From Alicyclobacillus suci (lineage in GTDB: Bacteria > Bacillota > Bacilli > Alicyclobacillales > Alicyclobacillaceae), in NCBI RefSeq assembly GCF_017329615.1, contig NZ_JAFMTW010000031.1:1-40503 (forward strand): DNA of 40,503 nucleotides. Reading direction: 5' to 3'. Position 1 is the stretch's first letter. Every line of letters begins with the position of its first letter. The translations under genes were made by a program, and so were the position numbers. The notes below the pieces were generated by a model. It made no database searches and had not been told where the DNA came from. It saw nothing but the letters and a program-made list of their open reading frames with translations. Shown piece after piece: positions 34,275 through 40,038 of this stretch.

Positions 34275-34301
34275 GAGATATGACATTAAACGTCATGTCA
34301 A
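34275..34301 (-). promoter_or_regulatory. Leftward promoter candidate of the second XRE repressor
   Basis: On the minus strand a perfect TTGACA (34301-34296) is followed by operator 2 and TATCTC (34280-34275). The -10 box is weak and the spacer is 15 bases, so the exact -10 is uncertain. Confidence 0.45.
34281..34295. promoter_or_regulatory. Operator 2 of the second module
   Basis: TGACATTAAACGTCA, 35 bases centre to centre from operator 1, mirror-placed behind the leftward -35 box. Confidence 0.75.
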
Positions 34302-34318
34302 ATCAAGGTGGTGGTGAT

Positions 34319-34543
34319 GTGAAACAAGCCAGAACGCACGTCCAAGACGCGCGAAACGCAAGGAATTTAACCCAACAGCAAGTGGCTGACTTGCTGGGGA
34401 TTACACTCCGGTCGTACCAGCGATATGAACACGGAGAGAACACCTTGAGACCAGAGCGAGCTATGAAACTATCAGAAATTCTAGGTCTCAGTGTTTATGA
34501 CGTTTTACGTCGTAATTCTACACCAGATTTTGAGACAGCGTAA
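34319..34543 (+). CDS. Second Cro-like XRE regulator
   Basis: A 74-residue helix-turn-helix protein (residues ~5-60: ARNARNLTQQQVADLLGITL, RSYQRYEHGENTL). GTG 34319 has AAGGTGG 7 bases upstream. The longer ATG at 34280 lies within operator 2 and has no ribosome binding site. It is divergent from the repressor at 34001. A third operator-like site (34498-34512) lies inside its 3' end. Confidence 0.8.
   Translation: MKQARTHVQDARNARNLTQQQVADLLGITLRSYQRYEHGENTLRPERAMKLSEILGLSVYDVLRRNSTPDFETA
34498..34512. promoter_or_regulatory. Intragenic third operator-like site
   Basis: TGACGTTTTACGTCG. Its reverse complement matches operators 1 and 2 at 12 of 15 positions and keeps the arms. It lies in the 3' end of the second Cro-like gene, so it may be a roadblock or looping site. 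Confidence 0.4.
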
Positions 34544-34561
34544 GTGGAGAAGAGGTGCGAT

Positions 34562-34879
34562 ATGGACGAGCAAATTTACTTGCACATAGGTAACGGTGGC
34601 GTAATTTTCCGAGTTTCAAACGATCATGGGCCGACGATTCATGTTGATGCGTTGCACTTTGGAAATGTCACGAACGGCATTAAATTGCACGTGACTAAGG
34701 AATCACTGAGGCAGGTCGCTGAAATGTTCTTGAACGCTTATGAGCATGGCGAGTTTTCGAACGAGTACGTCCTTGCAGCTCGTTATGAAGAGAAAGAAAA
34801 GGCACGATGTGTACCTTTTCGCTCTCCTGATGGCAGTAAAGACATGATTCGCGACCAATATTGTGATTCGGAAGATTAA
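34562..34879 (+). CDS. Phage protein of unknown function
   Basis: A 105-residue, mildly acidic protein. It has a beta-rich start (IYLHIGNGGVIFRVSNDHGP) and a helical middle (KESLRQVAEMFLNAYE). ATG 34562 has AAGAGGTG upstream. It follows the second Cro-like gene by 18 bases and is likely co-transcribed. Its stop overlaps that of the Cas2-like gene on the other strand by 3 bases. No family recognised. Confidence 0.65.
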   Translation: MDEQIYLHIGNGGVIFRVSNDHGPTIHVDALHFGNVTNGIKLHVTKESLRQVAEMFLNAYEHGEFSNEYVLAARYEEKEKARCVPFRSPDGSKDMIRDQYCDSED

Positions 34880-35148
34880 CGATTATCGTCGATGAACTTT
34901 TTCAAACCTTTTATACCAGTCCAAGCTGATCCCTTAGGGAGCGGAGCGACGAAAAGTTTGTCGTTATCGTCAATTTTCAATTTCAGAATATCGCGCAAGG
35001 TTTCACAATCGTCGTCGGAGGAAACGACCCAGACTGATTTTTGAATTTCGATTGCATTGTCTGTTGCGAGTTCAATGGTCGTGATTAGTTCTTCGTAAAC
35101 TTCTTTTGTTCCTAGGTGCAAATCGTAAGCAACAACTTTTAGTGACAA
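34876..35148 (-). CDS. Stand-alone Cas2-like (SinR-family) protein
   Basis: A 90-residue protein with the layout of Cas2-like ferredoxin folds. The first strand ends in an Asp (LKVVAYDL), a helix follows, then a second strand (SVWVVSSDDD), a helix with LRDILKLKIDDNDKLFVAPL, and a C-terminal GIKGLKKFIDDN. This pattern matches small stand-alone proteins often labelled SinR family or Cas2-like. TTG 35148 has AAGGAGGTGA upstream. No cas1, other cas gene or CRISPR repeat is present in the window, so it is not part of an adaptation module. It is transcribed against the surrounding early genes. Confidence 0.65.
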   Translation of the reverse strand: MSLKVVAYDLHLGTKEVYEELITTIELATDNAIEIQKSVWVVSSDDDCETLRDILKLKIDDNDKLFVAPLPKGSAWTGIKGLKKFIDDNR

Positions 35149-35263
35149 TGTGTTTCACCTCCTTCCGTGGGTTGAGGGTGGCACCAAACAACTTCCACAT
35201 TCAGGAGAGTGAATCCTTTGAACAGTAGCACTTATCAAATTGTCAAGGAACGAGGTGGAGAGA

Positions 35264-36055
35264 ATGAACCAATTTAATGTGGTGCAACGAAATGGACGAT
35301 TTGTGGTTGATAGTCGCGAAGTCGCGCGGATGACCGAACGTCGTCACGACAATCTTGTCAGAGATATCGATGGATATGTCGCTATCTTGAGTCATTCCTC
35401 AAATTTGAGGGCTGATGAATTCTTCATCGAAAGCACCTACACAGCAGGAACAGGAAGAGAATACCGGCACTATTACTTGACTCGCAAAGGCTGCGACATG
35501 GTCGCAAACAAGATGACCGGCGAAAAGGGAGTTCTGTTTACCGCTGCTTATGTGACCAAATTTGAAGAGATGGAGCGCGCGCAAGTCGCAGTACATCAAT
35601 TGCCCCAGAACTACAAGGAAGCGTTGATTGCACTGGTGGCTCAGGTCGAAGAAAACGAACGGCTTCAGTCCGAGAACGCGTCGCTAGGACAACAAATCGA
35701 GGCGGACAAGCCTAAAGTTCTATTCGCTGAGGCGGTTAGCGTGAGTCAGACAAGCATTTTGGTTCGCGAGCTGGCTGTCTTACTCCGACAGAACGGTATT
35801 GAAATCGGTGAAAAGCGGTTGTTCGAACAACTCCGGAATAAGGGTTACCTCATCAAGCGTTTCGGGACGGACCGGAACATGCCGACACAACGCTCGATGG
35901 ATCTGGGGCTGTTTGAAGTAAAGGAAACGCCCATTATCCATTCCGACAATCGGGTAACCGTTAGTAAGACACCAAAGGTTACTGGAAGAGGCCAGATTTA
36001 CTTCATAAACCTATTCAAAAACGAACTGGCATCAACGGAAGTGGTCACGCAATGA
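35264..36055 (+). CDS. Rha/KilAC-type phage antirepressor
   Basis: A 263-residue regulator with two parts. Residues ~5-105 form a Rha-family domain (DSREVARMTERRHDNLVRDI, EYRHYYLTRKGCDMVANKMTG). Residues ~145-258 form a KilAC/ANT domain (SVSQTSILVRELAVLLRQNG, RNKGYLIK, MDLGLFEVKE, VTGRGQIYFIN). Such proteins counter repressors or modulate phage development. GAGGTGGAG precedes ATG 35264. Its stop overlaps the start of the HNH gene (ATGA). Confidence 0.9.
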   Translation: MNQFNVVQRNGRFVVDSREVARMTERRHDNLVRDIDGYVAILSHSSNLRADEFFIESTYTAGTGREYRHYYLTRKGCDMVANKMTGEKGVLFTAAYVTKFEEMERAQVAVHQLPQNYKEALIALVAQVEENERLQSENASLGQQIEADKPKVLFAEAVSVSQTSILVRELAVLLRQNGIEIGEKRLFEQLRNKGYLIKRFGTDRNMPTQRSMDLGLFEVKETPIIHSDNRVTVSKTPKVTGRGQIYFINLFKNELASTEVVTQ

Positions 36056-36411
36056 ACCTTGCAACTGAGTTTCATCCAGTACCAAAGCCTTGCAAATCAG
36101 AGAATGTCAAGAAACCGATGAAGAAACGACGTAGTGCACGAGCGCGTGACAAGGAGTTTCCGAAAGAGGTCAAACAGGCTGTTTGGGAACGCTCAGGTGG
36201 CTTGTGCGAGCGGTGCAAGCGTCGCCGATTGATGCACTTCCACCATTGCCACTTCCGCAGCGAAGGGTCGGCCTGTACCAACGACATCAGCAACTGTCTC
36301 GGACTCTGCGACCGATGCCACATGTGGGATGACGATAGCGCTCATAAGAGTAGGGAGACCCGACAGTGGTGTATCGATGAAGCAAAGCGTATGGCACAGG
36401 CGTTGTTTTGA
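36052..36411 (+). CDS. HNH-type nuclease-like protein
   Basis: A 119-residue protein with a basic N-terminus (KKPMKKRRSARARDK). An HNH-like zinc module follows: CERC (Cys52, Cys55), MHFHHCHF (His64-His65), and LCDRCH (Cys86, Cys89, His90). This is the HNH fold with four zinc cysteines, probably a DNA nicking or cutting activity; whether it acts in DNA metabolism or as a homing nuclease is unclear. It overlaps the antirepressor by 4 bases, so the two are translationally coupled. Confidence 0.8.
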   Translation: MNLATEFHPVPKPCKSENVKKPMKKRRSARARDKEFPKEVKQAVWERSGGLCERCKRRRLMHFHHCHFRSEGSACTNDISNCLGLCDRCHMWDDDSAHKSRETRQWCIDEAKRMAQALF

Positions 36412-36461
36412 TGACAGGCGAGCACGCGGGCAAGGCGCACTCGCAAGTCAATCAAAGTCGC

Positions 36462-36581
36462 TCAACGAGCATCGATGGAAATCTTGACGTCAACTTCATC
36501 ATATTGCTTCAAAAGTTCTTGCGACAAAGCTTCAGCAATTTGTTCCATTGCTTCAATCAACGCCTTTGTTTTGCTTTCCAT
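36462..36581 (-). CDS. 39-residue protein, family A member 1
   Basis: A short gene starting at ATG 36581 with AAAGGAG 7 bases upstream. The product reads ESKTKALIEAMEQIAEALSQ and ends LLKQYDEVDVKISIDAR: an amphipathic helix then a beta-like tail. It overlaps the end of the ribbon-helix-helix gene by 29 bases in another frame. It is clearly similar to the 43-residue product at 37207-37338 (shared KA..I, LS.ELL..YD.VD...SI.A), which supports both as real. Function unknown. Confidence 0.65.
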   Translation of the reverse strand: MESKTKALIEAMEQIAEALSQELLKQYDEVDVKISIDAR

Positions 36582-36741
36582 CAACGCTCTCCTTTCGATG
36601 AAGAACCTTTAGGCCTTCCTCGATAAGCGCGAGTACCGCTTCTGAGCGGTTTGGATATCGATTTTCGTACCGGAAATCTTCGATGCGGTCAAATAAGTCG
36701 CCCGGCAGAGTGATGATAACCCGTGGTTTTTCGGTAGGCAC
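36553..36741 (-). CDS. Ribbon-helix-helix regulator (CopG-like)
   Basis: A 62-residue protein with an RHH fold: strand RVIITLPG, helix LFDRIEDFRYENR, and PNRSEAVLALIEEGLKVL. GTG 36741 has GAGGTG 6 bases upstream; a GTG at 36750 overlaps that signal. It is divergent from another RHH gene at 36858. The 3' end overlaps the 39-residue gene. It may be the DNA-binding partner in an autoregulated pair; no toxin is evident next to it. Confidence 0.75.
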   Translation of the reverse strand: MPTEKPRVIITLPGDLFDRIEDFRYENRYPNRSEAVLALIEEGLKVLHRKESVDGKQNKGVD

Positions 36742-36768
36742 TTTAAACACCTCAAAGGTTCTTTGTAC

Positions 36769-36781
36769 CAGTGTACCACTG
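36769..36781. promoter_or_regulatory. Palindrome near the leftward RHH gene
   Basis: CAGTG-TAC-CACTG, perfect 5-base arms. It shares AGTGTA with the larger palindrome at 36820, which suggests one RHH regulator binds both. Confidence 0.5.
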
Positions 36782-36802
36782 TTGATTATTCAGTGAAACG
36801 TA

Positions 36803-36832
36803 TTGACTGGTGAGTAGGTGATACACTATGAT
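36803..36832 (+). promoter_or_regulatory. Promoter of the rightward RHH gene
   Basis: TTGACT (36803-36808), 18-base spacer, TATGAT (36827-36832). The -10 box lies inside the palindrome 36820-36841, so the gene is likely repressed by its own product or the divergent RHH protein. Confidence 0.6.
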
Positions 36833-36841
36833 TAGTGTATC
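36820..36841. promoter_or_regulatory. Palindromic operator between divergent RHH genes
   Basis: Perfect 9-base arms GATACACTA (36820-36828) and TAGTGTATC (36833-36841) around TGAT. It covers the -10 box of the rightward promoter and ends 16 bases before ATG 36858. Confidence 0.75.
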
Positions 36842-36857
36842 AGAAAGGAGGAAGTTC

Positions 36858-37037
36858 ATGGCAACGGAAATGCGTCGTTTTATGGTCACGATACCGGCTG
36901 AACTCGAAGACAAACTCACATCGATTAAACAGGCGCAGTTCTTTGGGGATAGTTGGTCTGAGATGGTTAGAGTCCTTCTCGAACGGGCAGCTAATGACAC
37001 GATTAAGGAATTAAAGCCACGCCAGAAACAGGCTTAG
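36858..37037 (+). CDS. RHH-like small DNA-binding protein
   Basis: A 59-residue protein. RRFMVTIPAELEDKLTSIKQ and FFGDSWSEMVRVLLERAAND follow the strand-helix-helix layout of the CopG/Arc fold. AAAGGAGG precedes ATG 36858; the earlier in-frame start lies inside the operator. It forms a divergent pair with the gene at 36741. Confidence 0.75.
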   Translation: MATEMRRFMVTIPAELEDKLTSIKQAQFFGDSWSEMVRVLLERAANDTIKELKPRQKQA

Positions 37038-37086
37038 GAAAGCGGTCAACCCGTTAACACATATGTTGCCAGTGGAGGCGATGGCG

Positions 37087-37266
37087 ATGGCGAACAAAAT
37101 CGAGGTGATCCTGAAGAATCAGCCTTCACAGGAAGTGATTGACCACTTTAACGAGTACGTTCGGCAGATTGCTTATCGGGCAGCGCGGAGGAAAAAAGCG
37201 GAAATATCAATCGAACGTGGCGTTGATGCTGAGTCTGATGTCCACCGAGTCGTACCGCTCAAGTAA
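37087..37266 (+). CDS. Small phage protein of unknown function
   Basis: A 59-residue protein beginning MANKIEVILKNQPSQEVIDH, with a basic middle (AARRKKAE). GTGGAGG lies 7 bases before ATG 37087. It follows the RHH gene by 49 bases. Its last 60 bases are overlapped on the other strand by the 43-residue gene. No family recognised. Confidence 0.6.
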   Translation: MANKIEVILKNQPSQEVIDHFNEYVRQIAYRAARRKKAEISIERGVDAESDVHRVVPLK

Positions 37267-37338
37267 CTCGTTACTGAGGTCCGTCAGGATTGTTTCGAGC
37301 AGCTCTAATATTGCATCAGCTTTGGGCGAGGTAATCAT
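37207..37338 (-). CDS. 43-residue protein, family A member 2
   Basis: A short gene starting at ATG 37338 with AAAGGA about 9 bases upstream. The product contains KADAILELLETILTDLSNEL and ends LERYDSVDIRLSINATFD. It aligns without gaps to the 39-residue product at 36462-36581: both have a helix ending in LS(N/Q)ELL, then YD.VDI.(I/L)SI.A. Both are on the minus strand and both abut plus-strand genes tail to tail. Function unknown. Confidence 0.65.
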   Translation of the reverse strand: MITSPKADAILELLETILTDLSNELLERYDSVDIRLSINATFD

Positions 37339-37365
37339 GCGAATCGTCCTTTCGGGGATGATGTG

Positions 37366-37446
37366 ATGCCGCGGCCCGTCAGAGAGGTAGACAAGCCCGG
37401 ATGGAGTTATCCGTTGCGGCGTTTGAGAGGGGGTGATGCATTGTGA
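37366..37446 (+). CDS. 26-residue leader-like peptide
   Basis: A short open frame from ATG 37366 with GGGGA 7-8 bases upstream. Its product contains PGWSYPLRRLRGG. Its stop TGA overlaps the GTG start of the XRE gene at 37443, so it may couple translation of that gene. Weakly supported: it could be chance. Confidence 0.35.
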   Translation: MPRPVREVDKPGWSYPLRRLRGGDAL

Positions 37447-37691
37447 AACGGGGTGTGTTGCTCAAACTCGCCAGAATCTTTGCGGGTAAGAGCCAGCTAG
37501 AAGTCGCAGAACGCTTCGGAGCTGACCAAAGCACGATTTCGCGGATTGAGCATGAGGATATGTACATCGATTATGCGATGGAGTTGCGCTACATAGATGC
37601 CTGCGGAGGCCGAAAAGTACTTCAGACCATGCTTGATGGCATCCAAAAGTTGCTCGACCGAAGCGACAACAACCATCTGCTGTTAGCTTAA
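37443..37691 (+). CDS. XRE-like regulator
   Basis: An 82-residue helix-turn-helix protein (LLKLARIFAGKSQLEVAERF, GADQSTISRIEHEDMYI). GAGAGGGGGTG precedes GTG 37443. The C-terminal part is helical (GRKVLQTMLDGIQKLLDR). It is the fifth HTH regulator in this prophage segment. A cluster of GCATA/GCATG-type repeats 10-45 bases after its stop may be its binding site. Confidence 0.75.
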   Translation: MKRGVLLKLARIFAGKSQLEVAERFGADQSTISRIEHEDMYIDYAMELRYIDACGGRKVLQTMLDGIQKLLDRSDNNHLLLA

Positions 37692-37701
37692 CCGGAACGG
37701 G

Positions 37702-37737
37702 TGCATATGGTATGCGAATTTTGCATACGGCATGCAA
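37702..37737. promoter_or_regulatory. Cluster of palindromic GCATRC-type repeats
   Basis: GTATGC (37710-37715) and GCATAC (37723-37728) form an inverted repeat with 7 bases between. TGCATA lies just before and GCATGC just after. The block sits between an XRE gene and the next small gene, so it may be an operator for that regulator. Confidence 0.45.
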
Positions 37738-37796
37738 GTTTCAAAAATAAACCGGGGTTGTAGGTACAGAGCCATATAGATGCGGTGGTGAAAGCC

Positions 37797-37949
37797 GTGG
37801 ATCGGATAAAAGAAGCCTTAGAACGAGCAAAGCCTGAATGGGAAGCAGTACAGAAACATCAAAAAGGATCCCGCGCCAACGAGAGCCACAAAGAAAACAA
37901 CGATAAAACGAGCATACCACAACGTGATGGAGGTGCGGTAGATGCGTAA
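37797..37949 (+). CDS. 50-residue hydrophilic phage protein
   Basis: A short gene from GTG 37797 (GGTGG upstream at 37785-37789). The product starts DRIKEALERAKPEWEAVQKH and continues with a charged, probably disordered tail. Its 3' end overlaps the next gene by 8 bases and contains that gene's ribosome binding site GGAGGTG. No family recognised. Confidence 0.55.
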   Translation: MDRIKEALERAKPEWEAVQKHQKGSRANESHKENNDKTSIPQRDGGAVDA

Positions 37950-38184
37950 TTGCGAATTATGTGGAGACCAACCCGGTATCCATACAGTGCACTGGGACGA
38001 TACAACGGGCGGCGAGATTAAGGTGTGCACGGATTGCCGGGATGACGGATTTGTTCACTGTCCTCGGTGCAACGAGTGGGACAAGCCCGAGAATGATGGT
38101 CCATACATCATCTGCAAGTGGTGTGTGGAGGAGATTGTGACCGCGCATGAGCGTCAGGCTGGCTATGGGCAGGTGACAGCATGA
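37942..38184 (+). CDS. Double zinc-ribbon protein
   Basis: An 80-residue protein with four CxxC pairs: Cys4/7, Cys29/32, Cys40/43 and Cys58/61. This is enough for two zinc ribbons. GGAGGTG precedes ATG 37942. It overlaps its neighbours on both sides (ATGA with the next gene). The function is unknown; nucleic-acid or protein binding is likely for such modules. Confidence 0.7.
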   Translation: MRNCELCGDQPGIHTVHWDDTTGGEIKVCTDCRDDGFVHCPRCNEWDKPENDGPYIICKWCVEEIVTAHERQAGYGQVTA

Positions 38185-38423
38185 GCGACGTACACGGGCG
38201 TATCACAGACTGTCTGCATCGGTTGCAGGACGCATATGACGAGTTGCAGCACCCTAACACGAATATCGCGTTTCGGCTACAGCGGCTGCAGGAGTTCATC
38301 GCATTGGATGTACCGTCGGTTATCGCGGAACTCGAAGAGTGCCAAGCGGCCCTCGATAGACAGGGGGTGCGCCGAGTTGTCACAAGAACCAGAACGGTTG
38401 GGCATCTGTCGCGTGTGCTGTAA
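38181..38423 (+). CDS. Small helical phage protein
   Basis: An 80-residue protein with a strongly helical middle (DCLHRLQDAYDELQH, FRLQRLQEFIALDVPSVIAE). It starts at ATG 38181, overlapping the zinc-ribbon gene stop by 4 bases. Its 3' end overlaps the following zinc-finger gene by 47 bases. No family recognised. Confidence 0.65.
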   Translation: MSDVHGRITDCLHRLQDAYDELQHPNTNIAFRLQRLQEFIALDVPSVIAELEECQAALDRQGVRRVVTRTRTVGHLSRVL

Positions 38424-38532
38424 CGGAGTCACAAGCGATGAGCCACATATACAAGACATGTTGGATGGCCGTTATTACCACGCAGATTGCGCGGACTACA
38501 AGGAATCGGAGGAGATAAACCATGGCAACTAA
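38377..38532 (+). CDS. 51-residue zinc-finger protein
   Basis: A small protein with ICRVCCNGV (Cys11, Cys14) and RYYHADCADY (His35, Cys38), a treble-clef or LIM-like zinc site. TTG 38377 has AGGGGG 9 bases upstream; the longer upstream reading in this frame is not protein-like. The 3' end overlaps the Gam-like gene by 11 bases and carries its GGAGGAG site. Confidence 0.6.
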   Translation: MSQEPERLGICRVCCNGVTSDEPHIQDMLDGRYYHADCADYKESEEINHGN

Positions 38533-39085
38533 TCCATTGTGGGATGTCGAATTAGATGAGTTGACCCAGCAAGAAGCCCAGGAACGCTTTCGTGTGACAG
38601 ACAAGATGTCGGCGAACTGGTGCCTTCGGAAACTCCGGGCTTTGCAAACTCAGGCCAATGAGGTCAACGAACTGGCCCAAGCGGAGATTGAGCGCATCAC
38701 CTCTTGGAGGGACAAAGAGCTAGAACAGGTCAACAAACACGTCGAGTTCTTCCAAGGGCTACTGACCGAGTGGCACATGCAACAATACGAGGCCGACCCG
38801 AAAGGTAACAAGAGCATCAAACTCCCATACGGAACGCTCAAATCGCGTACCACTAAGCACCAACCTTCGAAGTTCGATGAGACGGCGCTACTAGAGCACG
38901 TCAAGGCAACGGATGACGCTTATGTGAAAGTCATCGAGACCGTCGAGTGGGGCGAGTACAAGAAGACCCTATCCGTCATCGAAGTGAACGGGCAACTTGC
39001 GGTAGTCGATGCTAATGGTGAGTTGGTGCCGGGCGTCGCGGTCAAGGTCGGCGGCACCACTTTTTCTGTGGAGGTGGCTGAGTAA
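38522..39085 (+). CDS. Gam-like host-nuclease inhibitor
   Basis: A 187-residue protein whose middle is a long coiled coil (NWCLRKLRALQTQANEVNEL, then EIERITSWRDKELEQVNKHV) followed by a beta-rich C-terminus. This layout, and its place directly before a Bet recombinase, fits the Gam-like family that binds DNA ends and blocks RecBCD/AddAB. The stop and the Bet start overlap by one base (TAATG). The call is by layout and context. Confidence 0.75.
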   Translation: MATNPLWDVELDELTQQEAQERFRVTDKMSANWCLRKLRALQTQANEVNELAQAEIERITSWRDKELEQVNKHVEFFQGLLTEWHMQQYEADPKGNKSIKLPYGTLKSRTTKHQPSKFDETALLEHVKATDDAYVKVIETVEWGEYKKTLSVIEVNGQLAVVDANGELVPGVAVKVGGTTFSVEVAE

Positions 39086-40038
39086 TGTCTACGGCTGAAA
39101 AGCATCTGCAGGTAGTGCAAGGGGGCAGTCTGCAGCAATACTCACGAGAACAGATTGACACCATTAAGCGGACGGTGGCAAAGGGTGTCACAGACGCTGA
39201 ATTAGAGATGTTCTTAACTCTCTGTGCTCGGTATCAACTGGATCCGTTTCTAAAGGAAATTTGGTGTTACAAGAGGCAGAAAAAAGATAGGAACGGTCAG
39301 TATGTGGACGATCCGAACGCGCCGGCAATCATCATGACATCGCGTGACGGGTATTTGAAGGTTGCACAACGTGATGAAAACTTTGATGGTCTTAAGAGCT
39401 TCGTGGTGCGTGAGGGTGACGATTTCGAGATTGACGCGATAAACGACACAGTGAAGCACAAATTCGGTACCAAACGCGGGAAAATCGTCGGGGCTTGGGC
39501 CATTTGCTATCACAAAACGCGTCGTCCGGTGATCTGCTTTGTGGATTTCAATGAGTACAATGCAGGGTCTCAAGTGTGGAACAAGTACCCGTCCGCGATG
39601 ATCCAGAAGGTTGCTGAAGCGTTTGCCCTCAAGCGCCAGTTCGGGATTAGCGGACTAGTAACTCACGAAGAATTGCAGTCCGAATTTATTGATATTGATG
39701 CGCGAGAAGTAGAACCCCAGAAAGAGAAAGTTGCTGCGGACGCAAAACGTAAGTTCAAAAAGCAATGGATGGAACGCATTAATGCCCTGTCCTCTCTAGC
39801 TCACGATTATGGGATTGATGGTGATGCACTGCGGGAGATTGGATTGGCCGTTGTGGGCAAGCAAGACCCGACGAAGTGGACATTCGACGACATGGACAAG
39901 CTTACTGATTACCTCAATGTCGACCATCAACAGTCAGTAGAAGTGGAAGCGAGGGAGGTTGAAACGGATGGCGATGCCTCAGAGCCGGTTGAGAGCGAGC
40001 AGAAAAACTTGCTCGATGGCGAGGAACTACCGTTCTAA
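39085..40038 (+). CDS. bet: Phage recombination protein Bet (RecT/Redbeta)
   Basis: A 317-residue single-strand annealing protein. The family core (residues ~25-205) shows AELEMFLTLCARYQLDPFLKEIW, TSRDGYLKVAQR, VGAWAICYHKTRRPVICFV and KVAEAFALKRQFG. The C-terminal third is variable and acidic, ending GEELPF, a tail typical for binding host SSB or replication partners. It anneals complementary strands during phage recombination. No exonuclease partner is seen before the window ends. Confidence 0.9.
   Translation: MSTAEKHLQVVQGGSLQQYSREQIDTIKRTVAKGVTDAELEMFLTLCARYQLDPFLKEIWCYKRQKKDRNGQYVDDPNAPAIIMTSRDGYLKVAQRDENFDGLKSFVVREGDDFEIDAINDTVKHKFGTKRGKIVGAWAICYHKTRRPVICFVDFNEYNAGSQVWNKYPSAMIQKVAEAFALKRQFGISGLVTHEELQSEFIDIDAREVEPQKEKVAADAKRKFKKQWMERINALSSLAHDYGIDGDALREIGLAVVGKQDPTKWTFDDMDKLTDYLNVDHQQSVEVEAREVETDGDASEPVESEQKNLLDGEELPF

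Noticed and set aside
34876..35148. CRISPR array or cas operon near the Cas2-like gene
   Set aside because: No regularly spaced repeats and no other cas-like genes occur anywhere in the window.
36408..36626. Plus-strand open frame after the HNH gene
   Set aside because: It is the mirror of two better-supported minus-strand genes (RHH and the 39-residue protein).
37139..37366. Plus-strand frame overlapping the 37087 gene
   Set aside because: No start signal; the minus-strand 43-residue gene, which has a homologue nearby, explains the region better.
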